Position numbers and translations under genes: made by a program. Of a stretch of 64,000 nucleotides of DNA, positions 43,594 to 53,738 are shown in pieces. Under the pieces are notes generated by a model, which did not search any database, was not told the DNA's origin, and saw only the letters and a program-made list of their open reading frames with translations. Position 1 is the stretch's first letter. Every line of letters begins with the position of its first letter. This DNA is from Prochlorococcus sp. AG-670-N10 (GTDB lineage: Bacteria > Cyanobacteriota > Cyanobacteriia > PCC-6307 > Cyanobiaceae). The stretch is taken from the NCBI GenBank assembly GCA_003209065.1, contig QCSX01000003.1, positions 1-64,000 of the forward strand, in the 5' to 3' direction.

Positions 43594-45903
43594 TTAACTT
43601 ATTCCTACCCTTGCAATATCTAATACATCAGCCATTGATTTAATTTGATCAATAGTTTTGTGGAGTTGACTATAACTTTCTAGACCAACACATAAATTAA
43701 TTATTGCAGGTTTACCAAAAGCGGTTTTTACATTTGCATCGCTAACATTTATTCCTTTATCAGATAATCTCATAAGAATATCTTTTAGGACCCCTACTCT
43801 ATCTATAACTTCTATTCTGAGTTGAATTGGGAACTTATTGTCAAGAATCTTATTCTCTTGGTTCCATGCAACAGGTAATCTTCTCTCTATTGGTATTGGG
43901 ATAACATTCTCACAATCTCTTCTATGAATAGTGATACCATGATTACCTAGAGAGACAGTTCCAATTATTTCTTCCCCAGGAAGTGGACTGCAGCATTTGC
44001 CGATTCTATAATCTAAGCCTTCGACCCCAGTGATTGGTGATTTATTAGTTGCATGAGATTTGGTTGCAATTGAATTATTTTTATTTATGAGAGATCTTGC
44101 TAATTCTTCGTTAGATTCATTTTTAATTTCTTCTGTCTGTATTTTAATCTCTTCTCTTAATCTATTCAATACTTGATGTAACGTTAAGCCCCCAAATCCT
44201 AATGATGCTAGTAGATCTTCCGTAGACTTTAAATTACATCGATGTGCAACTTTTTTCATGGCTTCACTTGAAATTAATGATTCAAATCCATTACGACCTA
44301 TTTCTTTTTCAAGCAGATCTTTTCCTCTTTTAATAGTTTCATCTCTATGGCTTTTTTTATACCACTGCCGAATTCTATTTTTTGCGGTTGGAGTAACTAC
44401 AAAATTCAACCAATCTAAGCTTGGAGTTGAATTATTATTAGTTAAGATTTCGATAAAGTCCCCATTTTGCAATGATGTAGATAGAGGAGATAGCTTTTCA
44501 TTTATTCTTATACCATTACAATGATTGCCTATTTCTGAATGTATTCTGTAAGCAAAATCGATTGCAGTAGATCCTTTCCTTAGGCCAACAACATCTCCTT
44601 TTGGTGTAATTACAAATACCTCTTCATCGAATAAATCTTCTTTTATAGAGGCTAGATAGTCATTATGGTCTTTCTCATTACCTTCTTGTTGCCACTCTAC
44701 TAATTGTCTCAGCCAATTAAATCTTTCTGCATTACTAGATGCAGGTGAACCTCCTTCTTTATATTGCCAATGTGCAGCTATTCCGAATTCTGCAATTTGA
44801 TGCATTGAACTCGTTCTTATTTGAACTTCAATAGGCCTATGTCTGCCGATCACAGAGGTATGCAAGGACTGGTAACCATTTGGTTTTGGTAAACCTATAT
44901 AATCTTTAAATCTTCCTGGAATTGGCCTAAAAGTATCATGAACGACTGCTAAAGCTTTATAACAGCTATCTGAATTGCTAACAATAATTCTTAAAGCAGC
45001 AACGTCATAAATCTCGCTAAATTGTTTTTGTTGTCTTTCCATTTTGCTCCAAATACCATAGAGATGTTTTGGTCTTCCCGTAATTTCAAAATTTCCTAAA
45101 CCTGAAGAGACTAAGTTTTCCTTCATCAGATTTAAGGTAACGTTTAACCTTTTTTCTCTATCACTTCTTTTAACGGCAATTTGATCTTTTAAATTTTTAT
45201 ATTCCTCTGGTTCAAGAAATTTAAATGCTAGATCTTCTAATTCCCATTTAAATCTATTTATTCCTAACCTATTTGCTAAAGGGGCATATATTTCTCTAGT
45301 TTCTCTCGCAATTCTCTCTTTTCTCTCTTCATTAAGCCATTGAATTGTTCTCATATTATGTAGTCGATCTGCAAGTTTAACTAAAACAACTCTTATGTCG
45401 CTTGCCATAGCTAAGAACATTTTTCTAAGATTTTCAGCCTGTGCTTCAGTTCTATTATTAAAGTGAATACCTCCTAATTTAGTTACACCTTCTACAAGTA
45501 CTTTTACTTCTAAGCCAAAATTAACTTCTATCTCTGAAAGAGCAATTCCTGTGTCTTCAACAACATCATGTAATAGGCCTGCAGCTATAACTGATGAACT
45601 TGCCCCTATTTCTTTAAGTAGATCAGCAACAGCTATGGGATGAATTATATATGGCTCTCCACTTGCCCGAAGTTGTCCATTATGAGCTTCATAAGCAAGT
45701 TTGAAAGCTTTTACTATAAGATCTTGATTCGAATCATTTTTTTTATTTGATACTTCATAGTTTTCAATAATCTCAATAAGCCAATTAGGAATATTTATCT
45801 CATACTTCAAAGATTCACTTTCATAATTTTTATTTTCAGGCAAAATGATTGTTGAAACTTTAATTTCATTTTTTTCTTTTGAATTCGCAGTTGCTTCAGC
45901 CAT
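43594..45903 (-). CDS. spoT: Bifunctional (p)ppGpp synthetase/hydrolase
   Basis: HD site LLHDVVEDT, synthetase PNGYQSLHTSVIG, TGS and ACT domains. Confidence 0.95.
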   Translation of the reverse strand: MAEATANSKEKNEIKVSTIILPENKNYESESLKYEINIPNWLIEIIENYEVSNKKNDSNQDLIVKAFKLAYEAHNGQLRASGEPYIIHPIAVADLLKEIGASSSVIAAGLLHDVVEDTGIALSEIEVNFGLEVKVLVEGVTKLGGIHFNNRTEAQAENLRKMFLAMASDIRVVLVKLADRLHNMRTIQWLNEERKERIARETREIYAPLANRLGINRFKWELEDLAFKFLEPEEYKNLKDQIAVKRSDREKRLNVTLNLMKENLVSSGLGNFEITGRPKHLYGIWSKMERQQKQFSEIYDVAALRIIVSNSDSCYKALAVVHDTFRPIPGRFKDYIGLPKPNGYQSLHTSVIGRHRPIEVQIRTSSMHQIAEFGIAAHWQYKEGGSPASSNAERFNWLRQLVEWQQEGNEKDHNDYLASIKEDLFDEEVFVITPKGDVVGLRKGSTAIDFAYRIHSEIGNHCNGIRINEKLSPLSTSLQNGDFIEILTNNNSTPSLDWLNFVVTPTAKNRIRQWYKKSHRDETIKRGKDLLEKEIGRNGFESLISSEAMKKVAHRCNLKSTEDLLASLGFGGLTLHQVLNRLREEIKIQTEEIKNESNEELARSLINKNNSIATKSHATNKSPITGVEGLDYRIGKCCSPLPGEEIIGTVSLGNHGITIHRRDCENVIPIPIERRLPVAWNQENKILDNKFPIQLRIEVIDRVGVLKDILMRLSDKGINVSDANVKTAFGKPAIINLCVGLESYSQLHKTIDQIKSMADVLDIARVGIS

Positions 45904-45958
45904 ATAATGTTCCTTTAGATTTATTTTATTTAGGACTAGAGAAATTTGCTACAAAATT

Positions 45959-47554
45959 ATGAAAATAAATAAAAGCAAAATTCTTGAAATCAGGAATCTA
46001 AATGTCAAATATGGTTCTAATCAGAAATCTACCATAAAAAATTTTAAATTAGATCTGTTTAAAGGAGATCACTTAGCAATAATAGGCCCTTCTGGATGCG
46101 GTAAAACAACATTTGCAAAAACAATTGTAGATATGCTTCCTGAAGGTTCAATTACTCAAGGATTTATAAGAATATCTGGAGAAGATTTAACTAAAATTGA
46201 TAAAAAAAAAATTCAATTGTTTAGAAGAAATAATTTTGGATTTATTTATCAAGATTCCATAAAAAAACTTAATCCTTTAATGACAGTTGGAGATCATTTA
46301 AAAGAATTAATCAAAACACACTTTGAAAACTATCCCCCTTTAATTATTAAAGAATTAGTAGAAGAAAATTTTAGAAAAGTAGGAATAGATATTGAAAGAT
46401 TAGATTCATTTCCTCATCAGTTTAGTGGGGGAATGAGACAAAGAGTTTCAATTGCAATGGCTTTAGCTTTGAAACCTAAAATATTAATAGCAGATGAACC
46501 TTCAACCAGTCTGGATTCTAAGACTAGTTTTGAAGTAATGAATCAAATTCTTCATTTATGTGAGAAATCTGGAACTACGTTGGTTTTGATTAGTCATGAT
46601 ATTAATCTTGCAGCAAAGTGGTGTAAAAAAGTAGTGATAATGGATCAAGGATTAATTCAGGAGCAAGGAAATATAAAAGAAGTTTTTAAATCGCCTAAAT
46701 CAAAAATTGGAGAGAAATTGATAAATACAGCAAATATATCTTTGAAGCCAAGAAAAATAATTACCTCTACAAATGATGTTGTTTTAGAGGTTAATAATTT
46801 AAGACATTGGTATAAATTAAATTCTTCAATTTTCCGACCTAAATGGAATAAGGCTTTAAAAGAAGTAAGTTTTAAATTGTATCGAAATGAAGTCCTTGGA
46901 ATTGTTGGATCTTCTGGGAGTGGAAAAAGTACTTTATGCAGAGCTTTAATAGGACTCTTGAAAGTGAGAGGAGGTGAAATAAAAGTTTATGAAAGAAATT
47001 TAGAATTACATACAAAAAAGTCTAATAATTTTAAAAATATACAAATAATTTTCCAAGATCCTTTTTCAAGTTTGAATCCAAAAATGCAAATCAAAAATAT
47101 TTTGAAGGATATATTTTTAATTCAAAAAATATCTAATAATTATCAAATTAAAGATGAGATTAAACTAATTTTAAAAAATTTAAATCTACCTTCAGATCCT
47201 GAATTCTTAAACTCCTACCCTAATCAATTGTCTGGCGGTCAATTACAAAGAATTTCAATTGCAAGAGCATTATTATTGAAACCAAAAATCCTCATCTGCG
47301 ATGAAACTGTAAATATGTTAGATGCATATGTAAAATTTGAGACACTTGATTTACTTAGAAAGATGCAAGAAAAAATGGATTTAACAATAATTTTTATTAC
47401 TCATGATTTAGGAATTGCAAAGAAATTTTGTAATAGATTATTAGTTATGAATTATGGACAGATTATTGAAGAAGGCGATTCAGATACAGTTTTTTCAAAT
47501 CCTAAGAATAATGTTACAAAAGCTTTAGTAAATAGTTCCTTACACCTTAATTGA
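45959..47554 (+). CDS. Fused double-ATPase ABC transporter subunit (Dpp/Opp type)
   Basis: Two NBDs: GPSGCGKTTFA...FSGGMRQRVSIAMALALKPKILIADEPSTSLD and GSSGSGKSTLC...LSGGQLQRISIARALLLKPKILICDETVNMLDA. Confidence 0.92.
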   Translation: MKINKSKILEIRNLNVKYGSNQKSTIKNFKLDLFKGDHLAIIGPSGCGKTTFAKTIVDMLPEGSITQGFIRISGEDLTKIDKKKIQLFRRNNFGFIYQDSIKKLNPLMTVGDHLKELIKTHFENYPPLIIKELVEENFRKVGIDIERLDSFPHQFSGGMRQRVSIAMALALKPKILIADEPSTSLDSKTSFEVMNQILHLCEKSGTTLVLISHDINLAAKWCKKVVIMDQGLIQEQGNIKEVFKSPKSKIGEKLINTANISLKPRKIITSTNDVVLEVNNLRHWYKLNSSIFRPKWNKALKEVSFKLYRNEVLGIVGSSGSGKSTLCRALIGLLKVRGGEIKVYERNLELHTKKSNNFKNIQIIFQDPFSSLNPKMQIKNILKDIFLIQKISNNYQIKDEIKLILKNLNLPSDPEFLNSYPNQLSGGQLQRISIARALLLKPKILICDETVNMLDAYVKFETLDLLRKMQEKMDLTIIFITHDLGIAKKFCNRLLVMNYGQIIEEGDSDTVFSNPKNNVTKALVNSSLHLN

Positions 47555-48508
47555 TTTTTTTAAGACTCTTAATAATTTCTGAAATTCTTGGGGTAATTCT
47601 GCTTCGAATTTCATTTCTTCTCCATTTATAGGATGAAAAAGTCCTAGCTCTACAGCATGTAAAGCCTGACCATCCAATTTGCAAGGAAGCTTTTTACATC
47701 TCCCATATAAAGGATCACCTAGAATGGGGTGATTGATATGTGCACAATGAACTCTTATTTGATGAGTTCTTCCAGTATCTAGTTTGAAGCTCATTAATGA
47801 ATAATTACCTAATCTTTCTAATAATTTCCAATAAGTACATGCATATCTCCCGGAATTTTCATCAACTACCGCATACTTCAATCGATTTAGTTTATCTCTA
47901 CCTATATGTCCAACAATTTTACCTTCTGAAGTATTTGGGACTCCATGAATTACCGCAATATAGTTTCTTGAAGCGATTTTTTCTTTTATTTGTATTTGAA
48001 GATTGACAAGTGATTCTTGGCTTTTTGCTACAACCATACAGCCAGAGGTGTCCTTATCTAATCTATGAACTATCCCAGGTCTTAACTTGCCATTTATTCC
48101 AGGTAAATCTTTACAGTGAAAGAGTAATCCATTTACCAAGGTTCCTGATTTATGTCCTGGAGCTGGATGGACTATGAGTCCTGATTGTTTATTAATTACA
48201 ATGATGTGTTCATCTTCAAAAAGGATATTTAAGTTCATCTTTTCTGGCTTTAAATATATGAGAGGTTCTGGAGGCGGCATCCAAATTTGTATACTATCTC
48301 CTGTTTTAAGTGGGGTTTTAGCTTTTGCAGTTTTGTAGTTAACAAGAACTAATCCCGCGTTTATAAAATGTTGTATTCTTGCTCTACTCTGTTCAGGCCT
48401 CTTGCTTACTAGCCACCTATCGAGTCGCATAGGAAGGGACATCTCATAAGTAATTTCTATTAATTCACCTTCTCCTACTCCAAAAGAGTTTTTATTACTT
48501 GAGTTCAT
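47540..48508 (-). CDS. RluD-family pseudouridine synthase
   Basis: S4-like N-terminus and PGIVHRLDKDTSGCMVVAKS catalytic motif. Confidence 0.94.
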   Translation of the reverse strand: MNSSNKNSFGVGEGELIEITYEMSLPMRLDRWLVSKRPEQSRARIQHFINAGLVLVNYKTAKAKTPLKTGDSIQIWMPPPEPLIYLKPEKMNLNILFEDEHIIVINKQSGLIVHPAPGHKSGTLVNGLLFHCKDLPGINGKLRPGIVHRLDKDTSGCMVVAKSQESLVNLQIQIKEKIASRNYIAVIHGVPNTSEGKIVGHIGRDKLNRLKYAVVDENSGRYACTYWKLLERLGNYSLMSFKLDTGRTHQIRVHCAHINHPILGDPLYGRCKKLPCKLDGQALHAVELGLFHPINGEEMKFEAELPQEFQKLLRVLKKSIKV

Positions 48509-49371
48509 ATTGGCACTTCCAAAGCAATCTTTCCTAGCATTTGATTGCGATAATCTTCTAATAATTTGTAAGCCATTCTTCTTTTATTACCTGAGGTATG
48601 TTTCAAGGCTACAAGATCAATCCATTCATGAGGGCTATCAAAGTTCTTTAATATATCAACTCCATATCTTTCAGATATCTTTGAAAGTGAAATATTCGCA
48701 TTTTTATCTTCTTTTAATTTGAAAATTATTTTTATAAATTCAATCGCAACACTTTCTATTTCATAAGCAGCCTCTCCAATATCATCACATAGTGCAAGTT
48801 TTAGAGCCGATTTTTGATTCTCTAAATTAGGGGGTATAACACCGGGGGCATCAAGCAAATCTATCCCACTGTCTAATCTGATCCATCTAAGATTACGTGT
48901 TACTCCTGCTTTCCTAGCGCTTTCAACAACTTTTTTCTTGGCGATTCTATTTATTAATGCAGATTTTCCTACATTAGGAAAACCTAGGGTAAGTGCTCTG
49001 ATCGGCCTAACCTTCATTCCTCTAGATAACCTTCTGTTATCAATTGATAATCGGGATTCCTTAGCAGATTTACAAATTTCTTTTATTCCTTTACCATTTT
49101 TTGCGTCACACCAAAGAGGATATATATTATCTTTTTTAAACCACTTGTTCCAATTAGTTATAGTTTCTGGCGCTATCATATCTGCGCGATTTATAACAAG
49201 GATATGTTTTTTGTTTCTAATCCATTGATTAAGATGAGGATGACCTGTTGATAAAGGGATTCTTGCATCTCTAACTTCTATAACCAAATCTACTCTCTTT
49301 ATTACTTCAGTTAGTTTTTTTTCGGCTTTAGCAATATGGCCTGGGTACCATTGAATTTTAGGTATTTCCAA
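48505..49371 (-). CDS. rbgA: Ribosome biogenesis GTPase YlqF/RbgA
   Basis: Circularly permuted GTPase order: NRAD (G4) before GFPNVGKSALINRIA (G1); IQWYPGHIAKAEK start. Confidence 0.94.
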   Translation of the reverse strand: MEIPKIQWYPGHIAKAEKKLTEVIKRVDLVIEVRDARIPLSTGHPHLNQWIRNKKHILVINRADMIAPETITNWNKWFKKDNIYPLWCDAKNGKGIKEICKSAKESRLSIDNRRLSRGMKVRPIRALTLGFPNVGKSALINRIAKKKVVESARKAGVTRNLRWIRLDSGIDLLDAPGVIPPNLENQKSALKLALCDDIGEAAYEIESVAIEFIKIIFKLKEDKNANISLSKISERYGVDILKNFDSPHEWIDLVALKHTSGNKRRMAYKLLEDYRNQMLGKIALEVPI

Positions 49372-49522
49372 TTGATTAAATCCAACAAGTTGTACGAGTA
49401 AACCTTTTGATTCTTATTAATTTCAAAAGTAATTACATTTAATATTAATTTAAACATTAAATATTTTTTATTTTTATAAATTTTATATTTCTACCTAATT
49501 TTTAAAATTTATTAAGGCATAA

Positions 49523-49565
49523 GTAACACTTAGTACTTTTTAACCCAATAAGCTCAAATTAACGT
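49523..49565 (+). promoter_or_regulatory. Candidate NtcA-activated promoter upstream of pgk: GTAACACTTAGTAC (49523-49536) - 23 nt - TAACGT (49560-49565)
   Basis: Matches GTA-N8-TAC-N20-24-TAN3T; read directly. Confidence 0.4.
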
Positions 49566-49596
49566 TAGGGTTTCATGGTAAAAATAGGATGTTTTA

Positions 49597-50805
49597 ATGT
49601 CGAAGTTGTCTCTTTCCAGTCTTGATAAATCTAAATTAGAAGGAAAAAAAGTTCTTGTAAGGGTTGATTTTAATGTCCCATTAAATGACAGTGGTCAGAT
49701 TACTGATGATACTAGAATAAGAGCAGCAATTCCTACTATAAAATATCTTATAAATAATTCGGCAAAAGTTATATTAACTGCTCATTTTGGAAGACCTAAA
49801 GGGAAAGTTAATGAAAAAATGAGATTAACCCCAGTTGCTACCAGATTAAGCGATATATTGGAACAAAAAGTTAATTTGACTGAAAGCTGTATTGGTGAAA
49901 AAGCTCTAATCAAATCTAATAATCTGAAGAACGGGGATGTTTTGTTATTAGAAAATGTTCGTTTTTTTGAAGAGGAAGAAAAAAATGATTTAGAATTTGC
50001 CAAAAATTTAGCTGCTCACGCAGATATTTATGTTAACGATGCATTTGGCGCTGCTCATAGAGCTCATGCTTCAACTCAAGGAGTTACAAAATTTTTAGAG
50101 CCCTCAGTAGCAGGATTTTTGTTAGAAAAAGAATTGAAATATTTACAGGGTGCAATAGATGCTCCCAAACGTCCTCTTGCCGCAATAGTTGGAGGTTCTA
50201 AAGTTAGTAGCAAAATTGGTGTTTTAGATTCTCTTCTAGATAAGTGTGACAAAATTATTATTGGTGGAGGTATGATTTTTACTTTCTATAAAGCAAGAGG
50301 ATTGGACGTTGGAAAGAGTCTTGTTGAGGAAGATAAACTTGAGCTCGCAAGAAATTTAGAGGCAAAAGCAAAAAATAAAGGAGTTGAACTGCTTTTACCA
50401 TCTGATGTGGTACTTGCTAATGAGTTCTCTCCCACTGCCGAAACTAAATTATCCCAAATAGATTCAATAAGTGGCGATTGGATGGGGCTAGACATTGGAC
50501 CAGAATCAATCAAAGTATTCCAAAATGCTCTTGCTGAATGCAAAACAATTATTTGGAATGGTCCGATGGGTGTTTTTGAATTTGATAAATTTGCTGAAGG
50601 TACAAATGCGATAGCAACAACCCTTGCAGATTTAAGTTCTTTCTCTGAGGTTTGTACAATTATTGGTGGAGGTGACTCAGTAGCCGCAGTGGAGAAAGCT
50701 GGCTTGGCTGAAAGAATGTCGCATATATCTACTGGTGGGGGCGCTAGTTTAGAACTTTTAGAAGGCAAAACTTTACCTGGGGTTGCTGCTTTAAAAGAAG
50801 CTTAA
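49597..50805 (+). CDS. pgk: Phosphoglycerate kinase
   Basis: [38 protein letters not shown]. Confidence 0.97.
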   Translation: MSKLSLSSLDKSKLEGKKVLVRVDFNVPLNDSGQITDDTRIRAAIPTIKYLINNSAKVILTAHFGRPKGKVNEKMRLTPVATRLSDILEQKVNLTESCIGEKALIKSNNLKNGDVLLLENVRFFEEEEKNDLEFAKNLAAHADIYVNDAFGAAHRAHASTQGVTKFLEPSVAGFLLEKELKYLQGAIDAPKRPLAAIVGGSKVSSKIGVLDSLLDKCDKIIIGGGMIFTFYKARGLDVGKSLVEEDKLELARNLEAKAKNKGVELLLPSDVVLANEFSPTAETKLSQIDSISGDWMGLDIGPESIKVFQNALAECKTIIWNGPMGVFEFDKFAEGTNAIATTLADLSSFSEVCTIIGGGDSVAAVEKAGLAERMSHISTGGGASLELLEGKTLPGVAALKEA

Positions 50806-50806
50806 A

Positions 50807-51538
50807 TTACATTTTATCAACAATTTCAACGCCTTTAGTAAATGAAATTATTCCTTTTGGATGCACTATGATCCCCGACCATATTTGCGTACTTGGTTTA
50901 GATGATGCTCTAGTAGTTTTAAAAATACCTCCAGAGGCTAAAAGCTCAATGTTGATTTCTTGTTTTAGATAAGATTGATCCTGATGAGATTTGATTCCTC
51001 CAGCTATAACTTCATTACCAAGAGGTTCATTTAAAATAATATCAATATCATATTTTGTACCAGTAAGAACTTTGTCTGGAATTCTAAAAATAATATCAGT
51101 TTTGTTATTATCGTTTCTTATAGTGGTAAGCAAATTTTTTATTTCCCCATTATTTATTTTGTCATTATTAGTAAAATATAGATACTTAAATTTGGATTCA
51201 AGAAAGTATATTTGCCCATTAACTATTTTCTTTCCATTAACTTTGATATCAAATATTTTTTCTTTAGAATTTCCTCTGCTTAATTTTTTAATTTGCCATT
51301 GTGAATTAGGAAAATCATTTATTATTTCCTTAAATTGTGATTGAATCTTTAAGTTTTCTTCTTCTTTGAAAATGCTTTTTATCAATTGTAAGTTTCTAGT
51401 ATTTAGTGCCTTTTCAAGATTTTTTCTTATATCAACGTTTGTATTTTGGGCGATTGCTAATTTTGGGAAAATGAGATAAATAATTATATAGATAAATAAT
51501 CCTAATTTTGCAAAGAAATTTGAATTAATCATTTTCAT
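50807..51538 (-). CDS. Exported hypothetical protein (243 aa)
   Basis: N-terminal signal-like segment (LGLFIYIIIYLIFPKLAIAQ); convergent with pgk. Confidence 0.75.
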   Translation of the reverse strand: MKMINSNFFAKLGLFIYIIIYLIFPKLAIAQNTNVDIRKNLEKALNTRNLQLIKSIFKEEENLKIQSQFKEIINDFPNSQWQIKKLSRGNSKEKIFDIKVNGKKIVNGQIYFLESKFKYLYFTNNDKINNGEIKNLLTTIRNDNNKTDIIFRIPDKVLTGTKYDIDIILNEPLGNEVIAGGIKSHQDQSYLKQEINIELLASGGIFKTTRASSKPSTQIWSGIIVHPKGIISFTKGVEIVDKM

Positions 51539-51573
51539 AACTTTCTCATTTTATTTTACTTATTTAATTTTTA

Positions 51574-52668
51574 ATGTCTAAAAATAGAAATAATTTATTA
51601 ATTGCTGCAAGTGGTACTGGAGGTCATATTTTCCCTGCTTTAGCAGTTTCTAAAAAGGTTCAAAAAGATTGGAATATCCATTGGTTAGGCGTTGAAAAAA
51701 GACTTGATGCTAAATTTGTACCTAAAAACTATAATTTTTTGACTTTAAAGCTAGAGACACCAAAAAAAAATATTTTTATATTTATTCAATATTTGAAAAT
51801 TTTATTTTCAACTTTTACTATTATCAAAATCCTAAAAGACAAAAAAATTAATTTAGTATTTACGACTGGTGGATATATTTCGGCACCCTCAATTCTTGCA
51901 GCAAAGTTGTTAAAAATACCTGTCATTATGCATGAATCAAATTTGATACCAGGCATGGTTACAAAATATTTTGGTTTTTTATGTAAATTTGTTCTTATAG
52001 GATTTAAAGATACAAATTCTTATTTAAAAAATTGTAAGACTATTTTTACTGGCACTCCTCTAAGGGAGGAATTTTATGAAACTAATCCTTTACCAGAATG
52101 GGTTCCACGAGGAAAAGGTCCTCTTCTAATTGTTATGGGAGGAAGTCAAGGGGCAAAGGATATTAATAAAATTTTTTATGAAGCTCTTAATTTTTTAATA
52201 AAACAAAAATTTAGAATTGTTCATATTGTCGGAGATAATAATCTAAATAATTCCCTAAGAAAAAAATCTAATAATTATGTTCAAAAGAAATTTACTAATC
52301 AAATTGCATCTTTGATGCAAAACTGTGACCTCGTAATATCAAGATCTGGAGCAGGGACAATTAATGAACTTATACAAACTGGGAAACCGTCAATTTTAAT
52401 TCCATACCCAAATTCTAAAAATAATCACCAAGAAAAAAATGCAATGATTCTCTCTTCAATTGGGGGTGCTATTTTAATAAATCAAAATAAAATTTCTAAG
52501 GAATATTTTGAACAGACTTTGAAAAGGATTTTTAAATTCAAATCAAAAAAAGGCAAACCTAAATATGAAATTCTAGATTTAATGAAAGAAAATATGAAAA
52601 CTCTTAATTACTTAAAATCTACAAATGAGATTAAAAGATTCATAAACTATTTTTTAAAAGAATTATAA
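51574..52668 (+). CDS. murG: UDP-GlcNAc:lipid II N-acetylglucosaminyltransferase
   Basis: AASGTGGHIFPALAVSK, VMHESNLIPGMVTK, SRSGAGTINELIQTGKPSILIPYP. Confidence 0.95.
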   Translation: MSKNRNNLLIAASGTGGHIFPALAVSKKVQKDWNIHWLGVEKRLDAKFVPKNYNFLTLKLETPKKNIFIFIQYLKILFSTFTIIKILKDKKINLVFTTGGYISAPSILAAKLLKIPVIMHESNLIPGMVTKYFGFLCKFVLIGFKDTNSYLKNCKTIFTGTPLREEFYETNPLPEWVPRGKGPLLIVMGGSQGAKDINKIFYEALNFLIKQKFRIVHIVGDNNLNNSLRKKSNNYVQKKFTNQIASLMQNCDLVISRSGAGTINELIQTGKPSILIPYPNSKNNHQEKNAMILSSIGGAILINQNKISKEYFEQTLKRIFKFKSKKGKPKYEILDLMKENMKTLNYLKSTNEIKRFINYFLKEL

Positions 52669-53732
52669 ATTTCTCTACATAAAATTTTATTCTTTTTTCT
52701 ATTCTGTAAACTTATTCTTGCCCAGTTTTCATTTAGAAATATAAATGAGGCACATTCTCTAATTAAGATACCTTTGTGTTTTAAATAATTAATATTAGAA
52801 GATAATGAAAATTTACTTTCTATCAAGAAAAAGTTAGTTGAAGAGTTATGTACCTTAAGATTATTTATTTTCGATAATTTATTTGAAACCCAATTCTTCT
52901 CTGTTATTACCCAATCATGAATCTTTTGTATCCATTCTTTATAAAAAACTCTATTACTTAATAATTCTATCCCAGCCCTAATAGCAAAGGAATTTAATGG
53001 CCATGGATCTCTTATAATATTCCATTGTTTAAGTTTTTTAGATGAGCCAATAATGTAACCTAATCTTAAACCTGCAATGTTAAAGAGTTTGGTTAAACTC
53101 CTAATAACTAATAAATTATCATAAATTTTAGTGAGCGGGATTAAAGATTCTTGCTCGCCATTTGGTGTTATTGCTAAGAAAGCTTCATCACAAATAACTA
53201 ATTTATATTTCTTTAAAATTATTTCTAATGACTTTTTGTCCCATAATTGACCAGTGGGGTTATGTGGGTTTGTTATCCAAAGAACATCGCAAATAGGATT
53301 AAGTGGAAAGGATTGAGGGAAACTATTACTCCAATTTTTTGGCAATTCTGAATAATCGAAGCTAGCATTCCAGCAATTTAGAGATCTTTCATAATCCACG
53401 AAACCTGGACTTGGAATACAACTTGCTCCAAATTTTGAAGCTTCATATCCTGCCCAAGTTATTAGTTCAGAAGCTCCATTACCTGGCAATATATTTTCGG
53501 GACTTATTTGATGAAACTCTCCAATTATTTCTCTTAAATTATTTAGATTCCTTTCAGGATAATATCGAAATCCTAGTGTTTTTATTTCTGATTTTAAAGC
53601 GTCTATAAGGAGCTTTGGGGGTTTAAAAGGAACTAATGATGCACTTGAGTCAATTATTTCAGAAGTTAATAGATTTAATTTTTTTGCCTGAGTCAATATA
53701 TTTCCTCCATGCTTGAAGTTCATATCTTTCAT
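52647..53732 (-). CDS. PLP aminotransferase, HisC/CobC (threonine-phosphate decarboxylase)-like
   Basis: ENILPGNGASELITW, ITNPHNPTGQLW, IRSLTKLFNIAGLRLGY. Confidence 0.85.
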   Translation of the reverse strand: MKDMNFKHGGNILTQAKKLNLLTSEIIDSSASLVPFKPPKLLIDALKSEIKTLGFRYYPERNLNNLREIIGEFHQISPENILPGNGASELITWAGYEASKFGASCIPSPGFVDYERSLNCWNASFDYSELPKNWSNSFPQSFPLNPICDVLWITNPHNPTGQLWDKKSLEIILKKYKLVICDEAFLAITPNGEQESLIPLTKIYDNLLVIRSLTKLFNIAGLRLGYIIGSSKKLKQWNIIRDPWPLNSFAIRAGIELLSNRVFYKEWIQKIHDWVITEKNWVSNKLSKINNLKVHNSSTNFFLIESKFSLSSNINYLKHKGILIRECASFIFLNENWARISLQNRKKNKILCREIYNSFKK

Positions 53733-53738
53733 AATTGA

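Noticed and set aside
50286-50768. 160-aa minus-strand ORF inside pgk
   Set aside because: Shadow ORF of a highly conserved gene: low-complexity Ser/Pro/Ala composition and no family signature.
50991-51344. 117-aa plus-strand ORF opposite the exported hypothetical protein
   Set aside because: Hydrophobic antisense translation of an AT-rich gene; the minus-strand ORF has a signal peptide and full length, so it is preferred.
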